Assembly (NCBI GenBank): GCA_947625235.1
Contig: CANQNP010000003.1
Span: 1 to 62,380, forward strand
DNA length: 62,380 nucleotides
Reading direction: 5' to 3'
Source: an uncultured Atopobiaceae bacterium
Lineage (GTDB): Bacteria > Actinomycetota > Coriobacteriia > Coriobacteriales > Atopobiaceae
The number at the start of each line of letters is the position of its first letter. The stretch's first letter is position 1. This document shows, in pieces, positions 1-8,344 of this stretch. The notes under the pieces are model-generated. The model saw only the letters and a list, made by a program, of their open reading frames with translations, had not been told where the DNA came from and ran no database searches. The position numbers were made by a program, and so were the translations under genes.

Positions 1-81
1 ACGAGCGAGCTCGTGTGTGGTGAGCTCAAGCCCGTGGTGATCGATTCCGACGGTCGCCGCTTCGAGCTCCTCGCCGCGTAA
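1..81 (+). CDS. C-terminal tail of an unidentified protein (5' end outside window)
   Basis: An open frame runs from the first base to a TAA at 79-81 and encodes 26 residues ending in VVIDSDGRRFELLAA. Codon choice is GC-rich at third positions, like the genes that follow. A strong terminator follows about 45 bases later, which supports this being a real gene end. Too little is visible to name the product. Confidence 0.6.
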   Translation, partial: TSELVCGELKPVVIDSDGRRFELLAA

Positions 82-126
82 GCGCTATCCGCATGGCTGC
101 CTCGGCAGCCCCGCTTGCCCCCTTCC

Positions 127-154
127 AAAGGACCCGCTCCTGCGGGTCCTTTTT
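127..154 (+). terminator. Rho-independent terminator
   Basis: An 11-bp perfect stem (AAAGGACCCGC pairing with GCGGGTCCTTT) closes a TCCT loop and is followed by a T run. It ends the transcript of the gene whose tail lies at 1-81. Confidence 0.9.
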
Positions 155-264
155 CGTGCGGTGGCTTGGCGGGAGATCGATTTCGGGGGGGGCGAGAAGC
201 TCGCAGCGTCATGTCGTGGTCCGCTGGAAGCTCGCTGGGGGCTTCGGCAGGTTCCTTGATGTTT

Positions 265-530
265 GCGTAGGGTCTTCGGCCGGTTTTCGTGGCGCGTAGG
301 GCCTTGCGCCGGTCGTGGCTCTTGGTTGCATAGGTGCTTCTGCCGGTAAAACCGGCCTCATAGGGCCTTGCGCCGGTCGGATTCAGCACTCACTTCGTTG
401 AATATCGATGCGTTTCGACCGGCCGAAGGCGCTATGCGATGCAAATACCGGCCGAAGGCTCTACGCGACCCGGCGCAAGGCTCTACGCGAAGCAAAACCG
501 GCCGAAGGCTCTACGCGACCCGGCGCAAGG
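265..530. repeat. Mosaic of about nine 22-27 base repeat units in opposing orientation
   Basis: The 400-base gap between the upstream terminator and the MFS stop codon holds no convincing gene. It is built from degenerate units of the form TAGGGCCTTGCGCCGGT or TAGAGCCTTCGGCCGGT. Four units read forward (about 265-380) and five read in reverse complement (about 416-530). TAGGGCCTTGCGCCGGTCG occurs exactly at 297-315 and 361-379, and a 33-base direct repeat lies at 448-480 and 498-530. The whole block can fold into one large cruciform or long hairpin. It lies immediately downstream of the MFS gene, which is read from the other strand. Confidence 0.75.
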
Positions 531-555
531 CCCTCCGTGCCAGGAAGCCCGTGCC

Positions 556-1815
556 TCACGCCTCCGCGCGCTTCCACACGCGGCGGCCGAAGAGGAGCGC
601 GAGGCCGGTGATGGCGCTCGAGAGCACGCAGAACGCGAGCGCGATCGCGGGGATGAAGGCCTTCGAGATGGCGTCGATGAGAAGGCCGCCGAAGAAGGCC
701 GAGCCCGCCTTGCCGATGTCCGCGAAGAAGAAGAGCTCGCCGTTCACGGCGCCCCAGTGCTCCTTGGGGGTCTTCTTCGCGATGAGGGCCTTGATGAGGG
801 GCGACGTGGTGCCCACGGTGATGCCGTAGCCGATGGCGGCGAGGATGAGCGTCCAGAAGCTCGGCCAGATGGCGAAGAAGATGAACCCGACGATCTCCAC
901 CGACTGCAGCGGCAGGAGGAGCCAGGTCTTGTCGCTGTCGAAGACCTTGCCGCCGAGGAGCCGGCAGGCGAGCGTGGCGAGCCCCGTGGCCACGAAGAAC
1001 GCCGCCCCCACCTTGATGCCCGCGTATTTGGCGAAGATGAGGATGAAGGTCACGCAGAAGCCCTTCGGGATGCGCCGCGCGAGCGAGATCACCATGAAGG
1101 GAAGCGCCTCGGGCATGAGGAAGGGCTCGATGAAGCGCTTGAGGGCGCCCTCACGCGGCGCGTCCGCGTCCCCGCGCGCGGGCTTGGGGTCGGCCGGCAT
1201 GGTGGCGAGCGAGTGGCGCCGTCGCTGCAGGAGGAGGATCGCCGCGATCGAGGCCACCATGAGGAGCGCGTAGAAGGCGTAGAACGCGTGGTAGCCGATG
1301 CCGTCGATGAGGCCCGTGGAGATGAGCGCGCCGAACATCGTGCCGAGCGAGGTGCCCGCGCCCTTGATGCCGAGGCGCTTGCCGAACTGCTTCTTCGAGG
1401 ACGAGCCGAGCACCGCCACCGTCATCACGTTCGTGGCGATGGCGAAGGCGCCGCCCTGGAGCACGCGCGCGAACATCGCCATGGCGAAGGTGTCCCAGAT
1501 GGCGGGGAGCGCGGTGCCGACGAACATCACCGCGAGGCTCGCCATGAGCACGCGATAGTGCGAGAAGGAATCGGTGATCTCGCCGCCCACGAGCCGCATG
1601 ACCATGCTCGAGAGCGTGAACACCGCCACGAACGTGCCGCCGACGGCGGCCGAGTAGCCCACGGTGTCGTAGTAGTAGGGGATGCCCGTGTTCAGGCCCT
1701 GCATGTAGAGGTTCGTGAAGAACGTGACGAGCACGAGCACGGCGAGCGTCACGTTCTCCGCGCTCAGGGAGCGCGAAGGCCGCGCGGCCCTTCTCTCATC
1801 CCTCGGCTTCCCCAT
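556..1815 (-). CDS. Major facilitator superfamily transporter
   Basis: A 419-residue polytopic membrane protein with about twelve hydrophobic segments and the usual MFS length. A charged cytoplasmic start (MGKPRDERRAARPSRSLSAE) precedes the first membrane helix. RLVGGEITDSF in the first half and RLLGGKVFDSDK in the second half resemble the paired loop 2-3 and 8-9 motifs of MFS carriers. The start ATG has AGGGG six bases upstream and lies nine bases after the aldehyde dehydrogenase stop, so the two genes are probably one transcript read from 3285 towards 556. The substrate is unknown. A role in efflux or in uptake of a compound related to the dehydrogenase substrate is inference. Confidence 0.85.
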   Translation of the reverse strand: MGKPRDERRAARPSRSLSAENVTLAVLVLVTFFTNLYMQGLNTGIPYYYDTVGYSAAVGGTFVAVFTLSSMVMRLVGGEITDSFSHYRVLMASLAVMFVGTALPAIWDTFAMAMFARVLQGGAFAIATNVMTVAVLGSSSKKQFGKRLGIKGAGTSLGTMFGALISTGLIDGIGYHAFYAFYALLMVASIAAILLLQRRRHSLATMPADPKPARGDADAPREGALKRFIEPFLMPEALPFMVISLARRIPKGFCVTFILIFAKYAGIKVGAAFFVATGLATLACRLLGGKVFDSDKTWLLLPLQSVEIVGFIFFAIWPSFWTLILAAIGYGITVGTTSPLIKALIAKKTPKEHWGAVNGELFFFADIGKAGSAFFGGLLIDAISKAFIPAIALAFCVLSSAITGLALLFGRRVWKRAEA

Positions 1816-1824
1816 GCGTGGCCC

Positions 1825-3285
1825 CTAGTGTGGCATGAGGGCTTTGAGCAGCCAGAACTTGTCGTCGAACGGGGGATTTCGGATGGGGATCTCGCACCAC
1901 GTGCCCTTCGTGAGGACGCTCTTGTAGTGCGTGAAGGTGTCGAACCCGTGCTTGCCGTGGTACTCGCCGAGGCCGGAGTTGCCGAGTCCGCCGAAGCCGA
2001 GCGCGTTGTTCGCGATGTGCGTCACGCAGTCGTTCACGCAGCCGCCGCCATACGGGAGTTCGCGGATGATGCGCCGCGGCACCTCGCGATCCTCGGCGAA
2101 GACGTAGCAGGCGAGGGGGTGCGGCTGGGCCTTCTCCATCGCGAGGACCTCGTCGAGGCTGGTCCAGGTGATGACGGGAAGCACCGGCCCGAAGATCTCC
2201 TGGCCCATGAGCGGGTCGTCGAGCGTGACGCCCGTCACGCAGGTGGGTTCGATCTTCAAGCTCGCCTCGTCGCCGTGCCCGCCGAAGGCGATCCTCGTGC
2301 CCTCGGGGCGGTCGTGGATGAGGCCCATCACGCGCTGCCAGTGGTGGTCGGAGATCATGTGCGGCCACCACGCGCATTCGAGCGCATTGCCGTAGTAGCG
2401 ATGGAAGGTCTCCTCGAGGAGCCCCACGAGCTCGTCCGCCACGTCGGCGTGGACGAGCAGGTGGTCGGGCGCCACGCAGGTCTGCCCGCAGTTCAAGCCC
2501 TTGCCCCAGCAAATGCGCTCCGCGGCCACCTTGAGGTTCGCCGAACGGTCGACGAAGCAGGGGCTCTTGCCGCCGAGCTCGAGCACGACGGGCGTGAGGT
2601 GCTCGGCCGCGGCGCCCATGATCTCCTTGCCCACCCGCGCGCTGCCGGTGAAGAACACGAAGTCGAAGTGCGGCTTCAAGAGCCAGTCGTTCATGTTCGC
2701 CGAGCCCGGGAAGCCGCAGACGAAGCCCGGGTCGAAGATCTCGCCGAGGAGCTCGCAGAGGAGCGTGCCCGTGGCCGCGGAGGTGCGCGAGGGCTTGAGC
2801 GCCACGCAGTTGCCGGCCGCGATGGCGTCCACGAGTGGCACGAGCGCGAGCTGGAGGGGATAGTTCCACGGCGAGAGCACGAGCGCCACGCCAAAGGGCT
2901 CCGGGTAGATCCTCGAGGAGGAGGGGAAATGGTAGAGGGGCGTGGGCACGCGCTTCGGACGCGACCACGCGCTGAGGTGCGCCACGCAGGTGTTGATCTC
3001 GTCGTAGACGAGCGCGAGCTCTGATTCATAGCCCTCGAAGTGCGCCTTGCCGAGGTCCTTCTCGAGGGCGTCCAAAACGCGGTTCTCGTTGGCCTTGAGC
3101 TGCGACTTCAGGCGTCGGAGGGCGGCGATGCGGAAGGCGGGGTCGCGCGTGGCCCCGCGCTCGAACCACGCGCGCATGGCGGCGGCCTGCTCCATCACAT
3201 CCTCGAGGCTCTCGAAGGTCGGACGAGCGATGCTGCCTGGATGCGCGGGCGCGGGGGCTACGCTCGCGGCGAGAGTGCTGGCCAT
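1825..3285 (-). CDS. NAD(P)-dependent aldehyde dehydrogenase, ALDH3-like
   Basis: A 486-residue cytoplasmic oxidoreductase that should oxidise aldehydes to acids. SPWNYPLQLALVPL is the cofactor-binding region, LELGGKSPCFVD carries the general-base Glu, and GLNCGQTCVAPDHLL carries the nucleophilic Cys in the GQTC context typical of the class 3 (fatty or aromatic aldehyde) branch. The C-terminal GGLGNSGLGEYHGKHGFDTF is also class 3-like. Length fits the family. The start at 3285 has AGGAAG about ten bases upstream. It is the first gene of a likely two-gene unit with the MFS transporter and is divergent from the acyltransferase. Family assignment is firm; the natural aldehyde is not known. Confidence 0.92.
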   Translation of the reverse strand: MASTLAASVAPAPAHPGSIARPTFESLEDVMEQAAAMRAWFERGATRDPAFRIAALRRLKSQLKANENRVLDALEKDLGKAHFEGYESELALVYDEINTCVAHLSAWSRPKRVPTPLYHFPSSSRIYPEPFGVALVLSPWNYPLQLALVPLVDAIAAGNCVALKPSRTSAATGTLLCELLGEIFDPGFVCGFPGSANMNDWLLKPHFDFVFFTGSARVGKEIMGAAAEHLTPVVLELGGKSPCFVDRSANLKVAAERICWGKGLNCGQTCVAPDHLLVHADVADELVGLLEETFHRYYGNALECAWWPHMISDHHWQRVMGLIHDRPEGTRIAFGGHGDEASLKIEPTCVTGVTLDDPLMGQEIFGPVLPVITWTSLDEVLAMEKAQPHPLACYVFAEDREVPRRIIRELPYGGGCVNDCVTHIANNALGFGGLGNSGLGEYHGKHGFDTFTHYKSVLTKGTWCEIPIRNPPFDDKFWLLKALMPH

Positions 3286-3322
3286 GGGGGTCTCGCTTCC
3301 TCGTGCACGGGGTGGGGCTGAC

Positions 3323-3328
3323 TACAAT
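3323..3328 (+). promoter_or_regulatory. Candidate -10 element (TACAAT)
   Basis: TACAAT lies in the divergent gap between the aldehyde dehydrogenase and the acyltransferase, about 80 bases before the chosen acyltransferase start. No good -35 hexamer is found at 16-18 bases, so this is only a candidate. Confidence 0.35.
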
Positions 3329-3409
3329 CCCCTTGTACCCCGATCGCGCAGGCGTTTCGGGCTTTCGGGCAGGCGCACGGAACGGGGCGTGAGAGGAGGG
3401 ATGGGGCCC

Positions 3410-5461
3410 ATGGCGATCACGCGACCACGACTCGCGGGGCCTCACGCGCCACGTCGCGCCCCGCGGCCTCCCGCGCCGGCGATGCCCGTCCCTCCCGCGC
3501 CCGCCGCGGTGGCCGCGCCGCGCGAGCGACGCATGCCCTACGTGCCCGCCCTCGATGGCCTCCGCGCGTTCGCCGTCGCCTGCGTCGTGCTCTACCACCT
3601 GAAGACCGTCTGGGCGCCCTGCGGACTGCTCGGCGTGACGATCTTCTTCGTGCTCTCGGGCTACCTCATCACCTCGCTCATCGTCGACGAGTGGCGCCGC
3701 ACGCACGCGCTCGACCTCAGGGTCTTCTGGATGAAGCGCCTGCGGCGCATCATGCCGGCGATCACCTTCCTCTTGCTCGCCCTCGTGCCGCTCTGCGCCA
3801 TCTTCTCGCCGGTGATGCTCACGAAGCTCAGGAACGACTTCCTCCCGAGCCTCCTCTTCTACAACAACTGGTGGCAGATCTTCCAAGACGTGAGCTACTT
3901 CGAGAACCTCGGCTCGCCGAGCCCGGTGACGCACCTCTGGTCGCTCGCCATCGAGGAGCAGTTCTACATCGTGCAGCCGCTCGTGCTCATCGTGCTCTTC
4001 AAGCTTCGCGCGTCGAGGCGCTCCGTCGCGAACGTGCTCGGCGTCATCGCGATCGCCTCCGCGCTCGAGATGGCGATCCTCTATCAGCCAAACGCCGACC
4101 CCTCGCGCGTGTACTACGGCACCGACACGCGGGCGTTCTCGCTCGTCATCGGCGCGTGGTTCGCCATCATGCTCCCCGCGGCGCGCGTGCGATCCCCGCG
4201 CTTCGCGCGCACGCTCGGCCTTCCCGCCGAGGTGGCGGCGCTCGCCTCGCTCGTGGCCATCCTCTGGATGGTCTTCACGGTGAGCGCCTACGAGCCCTTC
4301 CTCTATCGCGGCGGGTTCTTCCTCGTCTCGGTGCTCTCCGGCATCGCCATCGTGGGCCTCTCGTCGGAGCGTGGGCTCCTCGCGCGCGTCTTTTCGTGCG
4401 CGCCCCTCGTGTGGCTCGGGAAGCGCTCCTACGGCCTCTACCTCTGGCACTACCCGCTGCTCCTGCTCATGAACCCGCCGACGAACTTCGAGGAGCCCTC
4501 GCTTGTCCTCATCATCTGCCAGGTGGTGGTGATCCTCCTCGTCACGGAGTTCTCGTATCGCTTCATCGAGACGCCCATCCGCCATGGCGTGATCGGTCGC
4601 GCCTGGCACGCGCTTCGCGAGCGCCGAGCGACCCCGGAGGCGATCGTGCGCGCGCACCCCGCCTACGCCGTCTCGACCGCGGTGCTCGTCGTGGCCGTCG
4701 TCGTGTGTTGGATCGTCGTGCCGCCGACCTTCGCCGCAAACCTCGGCGAGGGCACCGCTCCCCTCGATCCCGCCGCCGTCATCGCCGAGCAGAACGCCGC
4801 GAAGGAGGACGCCGCGAATGAGGAGGACTACGCCACGGCGCAAGCGCGCCTCGCCGCGCTCCCCGCCGACCCTTGGCAGTGGAACGTGCTCCTCGTGGGC
4901 GATTCGGTGGCGGAGACGGCGCACGCGGAGTTCGACGAGTACTTCATCCACGGGGCCATGGACGCCGTCGTGGGCCGCACGCTCGAAGAGGGCACGGCCA
5001 CGCTCCAGGACTGGATGGAGAGTGGCTGGAACGGCGACTGCGTGGTGCTCGTGCTCGGCACGAACACGGTCGTCTCCGCCGGCGAGTTCGAGCGCGAGTA
5101 CACCGAGCTCCTCGATTCCGTGCCCGCGAACGTGCCCGTCTTCGTGCTCACGAACCGCGATCCCCAAATCGAGGGTTCGCCGAATAACGAGATCATCACC
5201 CGGCTCGCGAGCGAGCGCGACAACGTCTACCTCATCGATTGGTACGGCATCACGGCCGACCACAGCGATTGGTTCGAGAAGGACGGCGCGCACGTGACGG
5301 TGGGCTACGGCGCGACGCAGTTCCTCACGACGGTCGTCGACGCCATGGAGGCCGCCCGGGCAGACGCCGTTGCCGAGGTCGAGGCGCAGGCCGACGCGCA
5401 GGCGCAAGCCGATTCTCAGGCCCAGGCAGCGCAATCCAGCGCCGAGACGCCCGCATCGTAG
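3410..5461 (+). CDS. OatA-like acyltransferase: acyltransferase-3 membrane domain plus SGNH domain
   Basis: A 683-residue protein. The N-terminal half is a polytopic acyltransferase-3 domain that starts with YVPALDGLRAFAV and contains the family's FFVLSGYLIT and SLAIEEQFY motifs. A linker and a final membrane helix lead to an extracytoplasmic SGNH esterase-like domain with GDS at about 497-499, LGTNT, and DGAH with Asp 625 and His 628. This two-part design matches peptidoglycan or surface-polysaccharide O-acetyltransferases that confer lysozyme resistance. The tail is rich in Ala, Gln and Asp. The ATG at 3410 is preferred because AGGAGG ends ten bases before it; the ATG at 3401 is only one base from the same motif. 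The acceptor (peptidoglycan or glycan) is inferred. Confidence 0.88.
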   Translation: MAITRPRLAGPHAPRRAPRPPAPAMPVPPAPAAVAAPRERRMPYVPALDGLRAFAVACVVLYHLKTVWAPCGLLGVTIFFVLSGYLITSLIVDEWRRTHALDLRVFWMKRLRRIMPAITFLLLALVPLCAIFSPVMLTKLRNDFLPSLLFYNNWWQIFQDVSYFENLGSPSPVTHLWSLAIEEQFYIVQPLVLIVLFKLRASRRSVANVLGVIAIASALEMAILYQPNADPSRVYYGTDTRAFSLVIGAWFAIMLPAARVRSPRFARTLGLPAEVAALASLVAILWMVFTVSAYEPFLYRGGFFLVSVLSGIAIVGLSSERGLLARVFSCAPLVWLGKRSYGLYLWHYPLLLLMNPPTNFEEPSLVLIICQVVVILLVTEFSYRFIETPIRHGVIGRAWHALRERRATPEAIVRAHPAYAVSTAVLVVAVVVCWIVVPPTFAANLGEGTAPLDPAAVIAEQNAAKEDAANEEDYATAQARLAALPADPWQWNVLLVGDSVAETAHAEFDEYFIHGAMDAVVGRTLEEGTATLQDWMESGWNGDCVVLVLGTNTVVSAGEFEREYTELLDSVPANVPVFVLTNRDPQIEGSPNNEIITRLASERDNVYLIDWYGITADHSDWFEKDGAHVTVGYGATQFLTTVVDAMEAARADAVAEVEAQADAQAQADSQAQAAQSSAETPAS

Positions 5462-5468
5462 TGTGTAA

Positions 5469-5485
5469 ACCCCGCAAGGCGGGGT
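5469..5485. terminator. GC-rich hairpin after the acyltransferase gene
   Basis: ACCCCGC and GCGGGGT pair across a three-base loop, eight bases after the acyltransferase stop. No T run follows, so it may be a weak terminator or a structure in the leader of the downstream hydrolase. Confidence 0.4.
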
Positions 5486-5542
5486 ACCAGCTCGTTGAGG
5501 AAATAAGTCAAGGCGGGGACGCCTCTCCCTCAAGGAGGAGCC

Positions 5543-6574
5543 ATGTGCACTGCTGTCCGTTTCGTTGATAAGGCCGGCAACTTCTACTTCGGTCGCAACC
5601 TCGACTGGGGCTGCGGCTTCGGCGAGCAGGTTTGCATCGTGCCGAGGAACCACCCTTGGAAGAGCGCCTTCTCCGGCGACATGACCACCAAGAGCGCCAT
5701 CGTCGGCTCGGCCGTCGTGATGCCCACCGACGAGATCCCGCCCCTCTTCTTCGACTGCGCGAACGAGGACGGCCTCGCGGTCGGCGGCCTCTCCTTTGCG
5801 GGCTATGCGAAGTACTCCGAGGAAGCCGTGCAAGGCAAGGTCAACGTGGCCACCTACGAGCTCCCGCTCTGGATCCTCACGCAGTTCACCACCGTGGACG
5901 AGGTGGAGGACGTCACGAAGAACATGAACCTCGTCGGCGTGAAGATCGGCGGCATGGATCCCACCCCGATGCACTGGATCGTCACCGACAAGGAGCGCTC
6001 CATCGTCATCGAGCAAACCGAGGCCAACGGCTTCAAGGTCTACCACAACGACTTCGACGTGCTCACGAACCAGCCCACCTTCGACTGGCACATCCAGAAC
6101 CTGCGCAACTACATCAACGTGGACCACGATTGGCACAAGCCCGTCACCTGGACCCGCGGCGAGCTCGCCCCCTACGGCGTCGGCCCCCAGATGCTCGGCC
6201 TTCCCGGCGACACCGGCGCCGTCGCCCGCTTCGTGCGCGCGGCCTACATCAACGCCATGAGCCCGGTCTTCGGCGAGGATGACATCGAGAAGAACGCGAA
6301 CGAGAACATCCTTCGCCTCTTCCACACGCTGAACAACGTGGCGATGGTGAAGGGCATGGGCGCCATGGCCGACGGCTCCTACGAGTACACCGTCTACACC
6401 GGCGGCTACGCGAGCGGCATCAAGACGTACTTCTGGAACACCTACGAGGATCCCACGCTCAACTCCGTCACCATCACTGAGGAGCTCGCCACCGCGAAGG
6501 GCATCCAGACCTTCTCGCCCCGGGATAAGAAGGCTTGGGGCCGTCAGGCTTTCGCGTCGGACGTCTCCCAGTAG
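5543..6574 (+). CDS. Choloylglycine hydrolase family protein (bile salt hydrolase-like)
   Basis: A 343-residue cytoplasmic Ntn hydrolase expected to cleave the amide bond of conjugated bile acids. The nucleophile Cys2 is exposed after removal of Met1 (MCTAVRF). Arg18 and Asp21 lie in FGRNLDW, the oxyanion Asn lies in FDVLTNQPTFDW, and the second Arg lies in ARFVRAAY. DCANEDGLAVGGLSFAGYAKY is very close to bifidobacterial enzymes as I recall them, but the position usually occupied by Asn82 in BSHs (Tyr in penicillin V acylases) is Ser84 here. AAGGAGGAG ends two bases before the ATG at 5543. It ends at a shared terminator facing the acylphosphatase gene. BSH against a related N-acyl amide hydrolase cannot be settled from sequence alone. 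Confidence 0.88.
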   Translation: MCTAVRFVDKAGNFYFGRNLDWGCGFGEQVCIVPRNHPWKSAFSGDMTTKSAIVGSAVVMPTDEIPPLFFDCANEDGLAVGGLSFAGYAKYSEEAVQGKVNVATYELPLWILTQFTTVDEVEDVTKNMNLVGVKIGGMDPTPMHWIVTDKERSIVIEQTEANGFKVYHNDFDVLTNQPTFDWHIQNLRNYINVDHDWHKPVTWTRGELAPYGVGPQMLGLPGDTGAVARFVRAAYINAMSPVFGEDDIEKNANENILRLFHTLNNVAMVKGMGAMADGSYEYTVYTGGYASGIKTYFWNTYEDPTLNSVTITEELATAKGIQTFSPRDKKAWGRQAFASDVSQ

Positions 6575-6598
6575 CAGCCCAGATAAACCGAACTGAAG

Positions 6599-6624
6599 AG
6601 GGCGCCCTTCGGGGCGCCCTTTCT
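6599..6624. terminator. Bidirectional Rho-independent terminator
   Basis: GGGCGCCC pairs perfectly across a TTCG tetraloop and is flanked by an A-rich side and a TTTCT run. It serves the hydrolase on the plus strand and overlaps the stop codon of the acylphosphatase on the minus strand. Confidence 0.88.
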
Positions 6625-7015
6625 AGTACCTCACCTTGAACCCCGTCTCGCCGGGGATGGGGTCCTCGGCGGTGGCCTTGGCGATCTGGAAGGCGAAGCG
6701 GTAGCGCGCATAGGCCGCGAAGAGCTTCTGCATGAAACGGCGGATCCCCGACGAGGAGCCCTGGATCTCGAGCTCCACGGAGCCGTCCATGTGGTTGCGC
6801 ACCCAGCCGGAGAGGCCGAGCGAATCGGCGATGGAGGCGGCGGTGTAGCGGAAGCCCACCCCCTGGCAGCGCCCGGTGAAGGTGGCGTGCAGGCGGTTCA
6901 GGCCGCTTGCGTTCGGCAAGGGGAGGCTGTTCACGTCCACGAGCGGCGCCGCGCCCTGGCCTTGGCCGCCGGAGTTCGATGCCGACTGGCTCGTGAAGCG
7001 GTCGAAGAAGCCCAT
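6623..7015 (-). CDS. Acylphosphatase
   Basis: A 130-residue protein with a 40-residue Gly/Gln/Ser-rich N-terminal extension followed by a complete acylphosphatase domain. GRCQGVGFRYTA carries the phosphate-binding loop and catalytic Arg56. GLSGWVRNHMDG carries catalytic Asn74, and the 18-residue spacing between the two is canonical. The enzyme hydrolyses carboxyl-phosphate anhydrides such as acetyl or carbamoyl phosphate. It starts six bases after the stop of the upstream glycosyltransferase, so it is the last gene of a minus-strand operon. A degenerate paralogue sits at 9559-9891 in the same cluster. The extension is longer than usual for this family. Confidence 0.9.
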   Translation of the reverse strand: MGFFDRFTSQSASNSGGQGQGAAPLVDVNSLPLPNASGLNRLHATFTGRCQGVGFRYTAASIADSLGLSGWVRNHMDGSVELEIQGSSSGIRRFMQKLFAAYARYRFAFQIAKATAEDPIPGETGFKVRY

Positions 7016-7021
7016 GGCGGC

Positions 7022-8308
7022 CTACTCGCTCGCGGGCGCGTCGTCGGCTGCGGGCTCCTCGGCCACCTCGACGTCCAAGAAGGTGGAGAGGCCGGCCTCG
7101 GCGCGGCGCGCGTTCAGCGCATCGAGCGCGAGGGCGAGGGCCTCGGCGCGCTCGGCTTCGCTCTTGAGCTCGTCGCGGGCGCGGAGGACCTCCGGGTCGA
7201 GGTCGGGACGCACGCGCCAGGCGAGGCTCGCGACCCTCTTCGCGGGAGCGCTCGAGAGCACGCGGTTCACGGGACCCTCGATGAAGGGGCGCGGCCCCTC
7301 GTGGACGATCGTGTGGTAGTAGAAGAGGCCCTTGCGCCCGGGGCCCGCGGAGAGCTGGCGGTCGATGAAGACGGCGCGCGCGAAGGCGGCGACGGTCGTC
7401 TTCTCGGCGCACCACTCCTCGATCCGCGCGCGGTCGAGGAACGTCTCGATCGTGCAGGCGAGGTAGACGAGCATCTGGCTGCGCGCGGGGTTCTCGAGCT
7501 TCAGGATGTCGGCCACCGTGAAGTCGATGGCCCAGAAGAAGATCTCGCGGCCCCAGCGCTCGAGGAAGCCCGCGCCCTGCCAATCGCGAAGCACGTGTTC
7601 GACGATGCGCACGTGGTCGTGCGAGCGCAGCGCGAGGTCCTTGAACCGCCCCTCCATGAGCGAGCCGGGCCGCTCCGCGCGGTAGACGTAGGGCTTGGAG
7701 GAGATCACGGAGATGCGACGCGCGCGGGGATAGAGCCCGAGCATGAAGGCCTGGTCCTCGCCGAAGACGAGGTCCTCGTCGAAGCGAAGGCCGCTTGCCA
7801 CGAGGAGCTCGCGCGAGACCACGACGCGCCAGGCGAAGGGGCGCGTGCCCTCGTCGAGGAGGAGTCCCTCGCAGAAGCCCTCGTAGTTGCAGGTGCGCGG
7901 CGAGAGCACGCGATCGAGCCACCAGTAGGAGGCGCCCTCGGGCCACACGCGCGCGCCGAAGACGAGGACGTCGATGTCGCCGGGGGCGAGCGCCTCGAAG
8001 ATCGTCTTCGCGTAGTCGGGCTCCACGAAGTCATCGGAATCGACGAAGGCCACGTAGTCGCCCGTGGCCGCCTCGATGCCGGCGTTGCGCGCCGAGGAGA
8101 GGCCGCCGTTTTCCTTGTCGACGATCACGATGCGCCGATCCACCTCGCCGAAGAGGCCGAGGATCTGCCGCGAGAGGTCCGGCGAGCCGTCGTTCACGCA
8201 GACGATCTCGAGGTCCTCGCCGCCTTCCTGCGAGAGGAGGGAGTGGAGGCACTGCGGGAGGTAGTCCTCCACCTTGTAGACGGGCACGATGACGGACAAG
8301 CGGGGCAC
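7022..8308 (-). CDS. Family 2 glycosyltransferase (GT-A fold)
   Basis: A 428-residue protein beginning with LSVIVPVYKVEDYL, the GT2 nucleotide-binding start. ENGGLSSARNAGI and YVAFVDSDDFVEPD follow, with DSDD as the metal-binding DxD motif. FDEDLVFGEDQAF supplies the catalytic-base region. The second half is helical and less conserved, with an acidic Ala-rich C-terminus. There is no membrane segment, so it should act at the cytoplasmic face on a lipid-linked or surface glycan. A GTG start at 8308 is preceded by AAGGAGG. It lies between another GT2 gene and the acylphosphatase. Donor and acceptor are unknown. Confidence 0.9.
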   Translation of the reverse strand: MPRLSVIVPVYKVEDYLPQCLHSLLSQEGGEDLEIVCVNDGSPDLSRQILGLFGEVDRRIVIVDKENGGLSSARNAGIEAATGDYVAFVDSDDFVEPDYAKTIFEALAPGDIDVLVFGARVWPEGASYWWLDRVLSPRTCNYEGFCEGLLLDEGTRPFAWRVVVSRELLVASGLRFDEDLVFGEDQAFMLGLYPRARRISVISSKPYVYRAERPGSLMEGRFKDLALRSHDHVRIVEHVLRDWQGAGFLERWGREIFFWAIDFTVADILKLENPARSQMLVYLACTIETFLDRARIEEWCAEKTTVAAFARAVFIDRQLSAGPGRKGLFYYHTIVHEGPRPFIEGPVNRVLSSAPAKRVASLAWRVRPDLDPEVLRARDELKSEAERAEALALALDALNARRAEAGLSTFLDVEVAEEPAADDAPASE

Positions 8309-8344
8309 GGTGCCTCCTTCGGGCTCGCGGATCGGGCTAGCGGG

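Noticed and set aside
265-530. Could be a CRISPR array
   Set aside because: Units are degenerate, in both orientations and without uniform spacers; no cas genes are present.
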